From positions 1-5,639 of the forward strand of contig NZ_LVCF01000017.1 of assembly GCF_001594145.1 (NCBI RefSeq): a stretch of 5,639 bases of DNA, in the 5' to 3' direction. This DNA comes from Branchiibius sp. NY16-3462-2. Lineage in GTDB: Bacteria > Actinomycetota > Actinomycetes > Actinomycetales > Dermatophilaceae. Made by a program: the position numbers and the translations under genes. Below, piece by piece: positions 1 to 5,639 of the stretch; the stretch's first letter is position 1, and each line of letters opens with the position of its first letter. Under the pieces are notes generated by a model. That model was not told the DNA's origin. It worked only from the letters and a program-made list of their open reading frames with translations, and ran no database searches.

Positions 1-37
1 AAATGCTTTCAGGGCCACCGTGTGGTGGCCCTGAAAG
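1..37 (-). terminator. Intrinsic terminator after 5S rRNA
   Basis: Read on the minus strand, a perfect inverted repeat (25-37 with 6-18, plus the 24/19 pair) gives a 14-bp stem closed by a 4-nt loop. The stem core is GC-rich (GUGGCCCUG). It begins 10 nt after the 5S 3' end and is followed by CAUUU at the window edge, so the U-tract is cut off and its full length cannot be judged. The position at the end of the operon fits rho-independent termination of the 16S-23S-5S transcript. The 3' arm itself ends in GAAAG, so only the bases past the hairpin can supply the U-tract. Confidence 0.85.
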
Positions 38-47
38 GGAAGGGTTG

Positions 48-165
48 TTCGGCGGTGTCCTACTCTCCCACACTCTCACGGGTGCAGTACCATCGGCGCT
101 GAAGGGCTTAGCTTCCGGGTTCGGGATGTTTCCGGGCGTTTCCCGCTTCGCTATGACCGCCGTAA
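48..165 (-). rRNA. rrf: 5S ribosomal RNA
   Basis: This is the 5S RNA of the large ribosomal subunit, about 118 nt, the normal bacterial length. The minus strand begins UUACGGCGGUCAUAGCG and ends GACACCGCCGAAC. The terminal sequences form helix I: CGGCGGU (162-156) pairs with ACCGCCG (56-50), 7 bp. The conserved loop text CCCGAACCCGGAAG and the GAUGGUACUGC segment are both present. It is the last gene of the operon, 179 nt after 23S and directly before a strong terminator hairpin. Ends are placed by similarity to other actinobacterial 5S RNAs and could be off by one or two bases. Confidence 0.97.
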
Positions 166-184
166 CCTGGTGAAACATGGTTAC
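162..184 (-). other. Hairpin overlapping the 5S 5' end
   Basis: GUAACC (184-179 on the minus strand) is the exact complement of GGUUAC (167-162), giving a 6-bp stem with an 11-nt loop. The downstream arm contains the first bases of mature 5S. In the precursor this hairpin would hold the 5S 5' end next to helix I, a plausible landmark for the endonuclease that releases 5S. The pairing is seen directly; a processing role is inference. Confidence 0.5.
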
Positions 185-344
185 GCTCCACTTGTTTTTC
201 CCTGTCCCGGTGTGTTGTGGCCGGGGGTTGGGTTGTGGGGTGTTGTTTCAGATTCGCATAGTGGACGCAAGCAGTTCGCTTTAAGAAGTGTTTTCTGTGT
301 GTTTTGGTTTGTTGCCGCACTGCACACCTGGGTGGGTGTGGTGT
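166..344 (-). other. 23S-5S transcribed spacer
   Basis: A 179-nt spacer with no tRNA or reading frame of note. The transcript is rich in C and A (the plus strand is a run of G and T around 211-248). About half of it (224-344) is the 3' strand of the pre-23S processing stem, complementary to the 16S-23S spacer. The part next to 5S holds the small hairpin at 162-184. Nothing else was recognised here. Confidence 0.85.
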
Positions 345-353
345 GGTCAAGTT
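224..353 (-). repeat. 3' strand of pre-23S processing stem
   Basis: This stretch is an inverted copy of 3468-3591 on the far side of 23S. Matching blocks run in order: 343-353 with 3468-3478 (11 bp, includes the mature 23S end), 332-338 with 3479-3485 (7 bp), 320-325 with 3492-3497 (6 bp), 302-309 with 3503-3510 (8 bp), 251-273 with 3537-3559 (22 of 23 positions, two of them G-U), 240-248 with 3562-3570 (9 bp), and 224-230 with 3585-3591 (7 bp, weak because low-complexity). In other bacteria such a stem is cut by RNase III to release pre-23S. The pairing is visible; the enzyme is inferred. Confidence 0.85.
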
Positions 354-476
354 GTTGGCTTATTAGTACCGGTCAGCTCCACACATTGCTGTGCTTCCAC
401 GTCCGGCCTATCAACCCAGTCGTCTAGCTGGGAGCCTTCACACCGTGTTGGTGATGGAAACCTGATCTTGGAGCGT

Positions 477-507
<31 letters not shown>

Positions 508-554
508 ACTTCCGAACGTAGCTAATCAGCGGTGCCCCTGGCGGGACAACTGAC

Positions 555-598
<44 letters not shown>

Positions 599-624
599 GT
601 CTCCTCAAGTTTCCTACGCGCGCA

Positions 625-657
<33 letters not shown>

Positions 658-673
658 AAACCCAGCTCGCGTA

Positions 674-710
<37 letters not shown>

Positions 711-714
711 ACTC

Positions 715-755
<41 letters not shown>

Positions 756-943
756 ATGCCGTCGATATGAGCTCTTGGGCAAGATCAGCCTGTTATCCCC
801 GGGGTACCTTTTATCCGTTGAGCGACGGCGCTTCCACAAGCCACCGTCGGGTCACTAGTCCCCACTTTCGTGTCTGCTCGACATGTCTGTCTCACAGTCA
901 AGCTCCCTTGTGCACTTACACTCAACACCTGATTGCCAACCAG

Positions 944-978
<35 letters not shown>

Positions 979-1178
979 GGGAGGCAACCGCCCCAGTTAA
1001 ACTACCCACCAGGCACTGTCCCTGAACCAGATCATGGTCCGAGGTGAGGAGCCCAGAACGACCAGAGTGGTATTTCAACGTTGACTCCACCACCACTAGC
1101 GTGGCGGCTTCATAGTCTCCCACCTATCCTACACAAGCCGTACCGAACACCAATACCAAGCTATAGTAAAGGTCCCGG

Positions 1179-1190
1179 GGTCTTTCCGTC
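1179..1190 (-). other. Macrolide-binding peptidyl-transferase loop
   Basis: GACGGAAAGACC matches E. coli 2053-2064. Positions 2058 and 2059 are both A, the macrolide-susceptible state, and 2057 is G. No resistance substitution is visible in this copy. Confidence 0.9.
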
Positions 1191-1264
1191 CTGCTGCGCG
1201 TAACGAGCATCTTTACTCGTAGTGCAATTTCGCCGAGTTCGCGGTTGAGACAGTGGAGAAGTCG

Positions 1265-1320
<56 letters not shown>

Positions 1321-1835
1321 TGGTTATAGTTACCACCGCCGTTTACTGGCGCTTAAGTTCTCAGCTTCACACTTACGTGTTAACCGGTCCCCTTAACGTT
1401 CCAGCACCGGGCAGGCGTCAGTCCGTATACATCGAATTACTTCTTCGCACGGACCTGTGTTTTTAGTAAACAGTCGCTTCTCCCTGGTCTCTGCGGCCCT
1501 CCCCCCTAGCAGGCAAGCTGCTTCAGGGTTGGGGCCCCCCTTCTCCCGAAGTTACGGGGGCATTTTGCCGAATTCCTTAACCACGATTCACTCGATCGCC
1601 TTAGTATTCTCTACCTAACCACCTGAGTCGGTTTAGGGTACGGGCGGCTCGGACCTCGCTAGAAGTTTTTCTAGGCAGCATAGGATCACCCTACTTCCCA
1701 CATTCGTGGTCACTATCAAGCCTCACCCTTGGATGATCGGCGGATTTGCCTACCGATCGGGCTGCGCTCTTAGACGTGGACAACCATCGCCACGCGGAGG
1801 CTACCTTCCTGCGTCACTCCCTTGCTTACCTACTA

Positions 1836-1923
1836 CGAGATCGGGTCCCACGCTCCCCAACCACACCATCACCCGAAGGTGACGGAACGTGACTGGTTCG
1901 GGTGGTTAGCATCCCTCGCCTCG
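1836..1923 (-). other. Actinobacterial insertion arm in 23S domain III
   Basis: Between GAAGGACCGCCCAUAU and GUGACGCAGGAAGGUAGCC the RNA has roughly 90-100 nt more than my recollection of E. coli. The extra sequence folds on itself: AACCAC (1907-1902 region) pairs with GUGGUU (1864-1859), and UCACC (1882-1878) pairs with GGUGA (1873-1869) around a UUCG tetraloop. A long extra arm between helices 54 and 55 is a known hallmark of high-G+C Gram-positive 23S. The exact borders are my estimate from the outermost CGAG/CUCG match. Confidence 0.7.
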
Positions 1924-2272
1924 ATATGGGCGGTCCTTCGCCGGTTCCGGAATATCAACCGGATGTCCATCGACTACGCCTGTCGGCCTCGCCTTAGGTC
2001 CCGACTTACCCAGGGCAGATGAGCTTGACCCTGGAACCCTTGGTTATTCGGCGGACGGGTTTCTCACCCGTCATTCGCTACTCATGCCTGCATTCTCACT
2101 CGTGTCACCTCCACCCCTGGTTCACACCGGGACTTCACTGGTGACACGACGCTCCCCTACCCAACCACACCCCTGAACAACCAGAACAAGTCTGGTCACT
2201 AGGGAAGTGTGTGATTGCCACAGCTTCGGTGGTGTGCTTGAGCCCCGCTACATTGTCGGCGCGGAATCACTT

Positions 2273-2334
<62 letters not shown>

Positions 2335-2903
2335 CACAGCAACTCCACATCCTTTCCCACTTAGCACACGCTTAGGGACCTTAGCTGGTGATCTGGGCTG
2401 TTTCCCTCTCGACGACGAAGCTTATCCCCCGCCGTCTCACTGCCACGCTCTCACTTACCGGCATTCGGAGTTTGGCTGACGTCAGTAACCTGGTGAGGCC
2501 CATCAGCCATCCAGTAGCTCTACCTCCGGCAAGAAACACGTGACGCTGCACCTAAATGCATTTCGGGGAGAACCAGCTATCACGGAGTTTGATTGGCCTT
2601 TCACCCCTACCCACAGCTCATCCCCTCCATTTTCAACTGAAGTGGGTTCGGTCCTCCACACCGTCTTACCGGCGCTTCAACCTGGCCATGGGTAGATCAC
2701 TCCGCTTCGGGTCTAGACCCAGCGACTCAAACGCCCTCTTCGGACTCGCTTTCGCTACGGCTTCCCCACACGGGTTAACCTCGCCACTGAGCACTAACTC
2801 GCAGGCTCATTCTTCAAAAGGCACGCCATCACCCAACCCCCAACGGGGCAGGCCCTGACGGATTGTAAGCACACGGTTTCAGGTACTATTTCACTCCCCT
2901 CCC

Positions 2904-2937
<34 letters not shown>

Positions 2938-3467
2938 CCGCTATCGGTCACCAGGGAATATTTAGGCTTAGCAGGTGGTCCTGCCAGATTCACACGAGAT
3001 TCCTCGAGCCCCGTGCTACTTGGGAAAAACGTTCAGGCAGTCACACATGTTTCGTCTACGGGACCACCACCCTCTACGGTGCACCATTCAAGATGCTTCG
3101 ACTACACGCGCGATTTATCACTACCCACCACAGTGTCAGCTGCAGTACAACGCATCCCACAACCCCCACGCCGCAACCCCTGACAGGTATCACACAACGC
3201 AGGTTTAGCCTGATCCGCTTTCGCTCGCCACTACTCACGGAATCACTATTGTTTTCTCTTCCTGCGGGTACTGAGATGTTTCACTTCCCCGCGTTCCCTC
3301 CACACACCCTATACATTCAGGTGCAGGTGACTGGACATAACTCCAGCCGGGTTTCCCCATTCGGCAACCCTCGGATCAGCCCGTTTATCGACTCCCCGAG
3401 GCTTATCGCAGATTACTACGGCCTTCATCGGTTCCTGGTGCCAAGGCATCCACCGTGCGCCCTTAAA

Positions 3468-3591
3468 AACTTGACCACCACCCACACACACGTGCAGGCA
3501 GCAACCAAAATTCACAAAGACACTATAAAAACAAGATGCTCGCGTCCACTATGCAATTCTCAAACAACACACACACCACACCACCAACCCC
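3468..3591 (-). repeat. 5' strand of pre-23S processing stem
   Basis: Inverted partner of 224-353. It covers the last 115 nt of the 16S-23S spacer plus the first bases of 23S. The best block is 3537-3559, pairing with 251-273. The block next to 23S (3468-3478) continues mature helix 1 outward. The segment 3511-3536 pairs only patchily with 274-301 and would form internal loops, where an RNase III cut might be expected. Confidence 0.85.
3538..3564 (-). promoter_or_regulatory. boxA-like antitermination element in the spacer
   Basis: On the minus strand this reads UUUGAGAAUUGCAUAGUG followed by GACGCGAGC. It closely matches the leader element at 5607-5631 (UUGAGAA.U..AUAGUG in both). The family matches the conserved box of actinobacterial rRNA leaders, where Nus factors are thought to load to prevent premature termination. 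A second copy before 23S is typical of rRNA operons. Here it also forms the core of the pre-23S stem. Function is inferred from position and similarity. Confidence 0.65.
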
Positions 3592-3685
3592 AGAAACCAG
3601 CCCAGGACCAGCAGCATGCGTGCCACACCAGAAAAAACACCGAACACCCCACACCCCCCAACAACGGAAGGCCCAGAACGCCCTG

Positions 3686-3718
3686 ACGTGTTTCTTCAGG
3701 ACCCAACAGTGTGCCGAA
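3686..3718 (-). repeat. 3' strand of outer pre-16S processing stem
   Basis: Inverted partner of the leader segment 5607-5639: 26 of 33 bases match as DNA, and 31 of 33 positions pair as RNA when G-U is allowed. The only clear mismatches are at leader positions 5628 and 5625. The two strands bracket 16S and would loop it out for cleavage by an RNase III type enzyme. The enzyme assignment rests on knowledge of other bacteria. Confidence 0.8.
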
Positions 3719-3804
3719 ACCCCCACACCACACCCACCAACACCACCAACCCTCCACGCCCAGTCCCTCACAGGACCTGGCAGTACTAGTTGGTCGAGCC
3801 GGCA

Positions 3805-3818
3805 CTCGTGGTCACGAG
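3805..3818 (-). other. Small hairpin in the spacer
   Basis: CTCGT (3805-3809) and ACGAG (3814-3818) are exact complements around a 4-nt loop. No U-tract follows in the transcript direction, so it is not a terminator. It sits in the loop between two candidate pre-16S pairing blocks. Confidence 0.4.
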
Positions 3819-3949
3819 GCACCATGATTGATGTTCCACCCTTGAGCAACACCCACCACACAACCCACCACCCACAAACGGGCACCGGTGTTGGTGATGC
3901 AAGTGTCTTCTCTACACCCGGTGAACCCCTGCACGAAGACAGGGCGGGT

Positions 3950-5493
<1,544 letters not shown>

Positions 5494-5530
5494 AAAACAG
5501 AAAATCCAAAAACTGGCAATCAAACTCGAC

Positions 5531-5540
5531 AAGAGCACCC
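5531..5540 (-). repeat. 5' strand of inner pre-16S stem
   Basis: GGGUGCUCUU in the leader, 38 nt before mature 16S, pairs with 3950-3959 just after the 16S 3' end. The unequal distances (38 nt on one side, 1 nt on the other) mean the 5' flank would bulge out. Confidence 0.6.
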
Positions 5541-5606
5541 AACGTCAAAAACGTCAGGCAACAATTATTCGCTGACAACCAATCAAAAAACAATTGGCAT
5601 CAATCA

Positions 5607-5631
5607 CTCGACACACTATTGAGTTCTCAAG
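5607..5631 (-). promoter_or_regulatory. boxA-like antitermination element in the leader
   Basis: The minus strand reads CUUGAGAACUCAAUAGUGUG then UCGAG. GAGAACUCAAUAGUGUG is nearly identical to the conserved leader element I recall from mycobacterial rrn operons, considered the NusB/NusE loading site for antitermination. It lies about 115 nt before 16S and is repeated in the spacer at 3538-3564. The role is inferred by similarity. Confidence 0.75.
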
Positions 5632-5639
5632 AAACACGC
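5607..5639 (-). repeat. 5' strand of outer pre-16S processing stem
   Basis: Complementary to 3686-3718 across the whole 33 nt except for two mismatches. The match is still running at position 5639, so the stem may extend outside the window. It contains the complete boxA-like element. Confidence 0.8.

Larger units (their letters stand above)
5494..5639 (-). other. rRNA leader (5' external transcribed spacer)
   Basis: The 146 nt upstream of 16S are A+T rich compared with the genes and hold no credible reading frame. They contain the boxA-like element and outer pre-16S stem strand at the window edge (5607-5639), a weak 5-bp hairpin CCAAU/AUUGG (5579-5583 with 5593-5597), the inner stem strand (5531-5540), and a U-rich run just before 16S. 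I see no convincing -35/-10 pair, so the promoters are likely further upstream. Confidence 0.85.

Noticed and set aside
3521..3530. CACTATAAAA in the spacer considered as a promoter -10 region on the plus strand.
   Set aside because: No -35 partner at proper spacing and no plus-strand gene to drive. It lies within the pre-23S stem region.
3565..3590. An A/C-rich run resembling a simple-sequence repeat, considered as a repeat array.
   Set aside because: No regular unit length and no spacer structure, so neither CRISPR nor a true tandem repeat. It faces the G/T-rich 224-248 region and is better read as stem sequence.
3093..3686. A 197-residue open frame on the plus strand crossing the 23S 5' end into the spacer.
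   Set aside because: It is antisense to conserved 23S, and its C-terminal half is Thr, Pro and His from the A+C-rich spacer. No ribosome binding site or recognisable domain.
5541..5556. Direct repeat AACGTCA at 5541-5547 and 5550-5556 in the leader.
   Set aside because: Only two 7-base copies in A-rich sequence, with no known role; compatible with chance.
5579..5597. Leader hairpin CCAAU/AUUGG considered as a terminator or attenuator.
   Set aside because: Only 5 bp and AU-rich, with its U-run in the loop rather than after the stem.

Overview
The window is one complete ribosomal RNA operon, read entirely from the minus strand in the usual order: leader (5639 to 5494), 16S rRNA (5493 to 3961), internal transcribed spacer (3960 to 3477), 23S rRNA (3476 to 345), 23S-5S spacer (344 to 166), 5S rRNA (165 to 48), and an intrinsic terminator hairpin (37 to 6). 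The promoter is not in the window; it would lie beyond position 5639. I see no convincing protein-coding gene. Every open frame either runs through rRNA or through the low-complexity spacers.

The organism is a high-G+C Gram-positive bacterium (Actinomycetota). Four things point this way. The 23S is long (about 3132 nt) and has an extra hairpin arm in domain III. The 16S-23S spacer has no tRNA gene. The leader and spacer carry the GAGAA..ATAGTG box found in actinobacterial rRNA leaders. The 16S ends in CCUCCUUUCU. The 16S decoding-site text (GUCAAGUCAC paired with GGGACUAAGUCG) resembles Micrococcales, Actinomycetales and Bifidobacteriales. I cannot name the genus from sequence alone.

The most informative parts are the spacers. 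The spacer sequence on the 5' side of each large rRNA is complementary to the sequence on its 3' side, so each rRNA is looped out on a long precursor stem. The pre-23S stem pairs about 224-353 with 3468-3591, interrupted by bulges and loops, with a 23-position core in which 22 positions pair. The pre-16S stem pairs 5607-5639 with 3686-3718 (31 of 33 positions, counting G-U) and a short inner stem beside the mature ends. The 5' strand of both stems carries the same boxA-like element, so the likely antitermination signal and the likely RNase III substrate occupy the same bases. A small hairpin overlaps the 5' end of 5S.

Overall this is a housekeeping locus with well-preserved processing architecture. 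I did not find a novel gene system in it, and the findings below are correspondingly modest.
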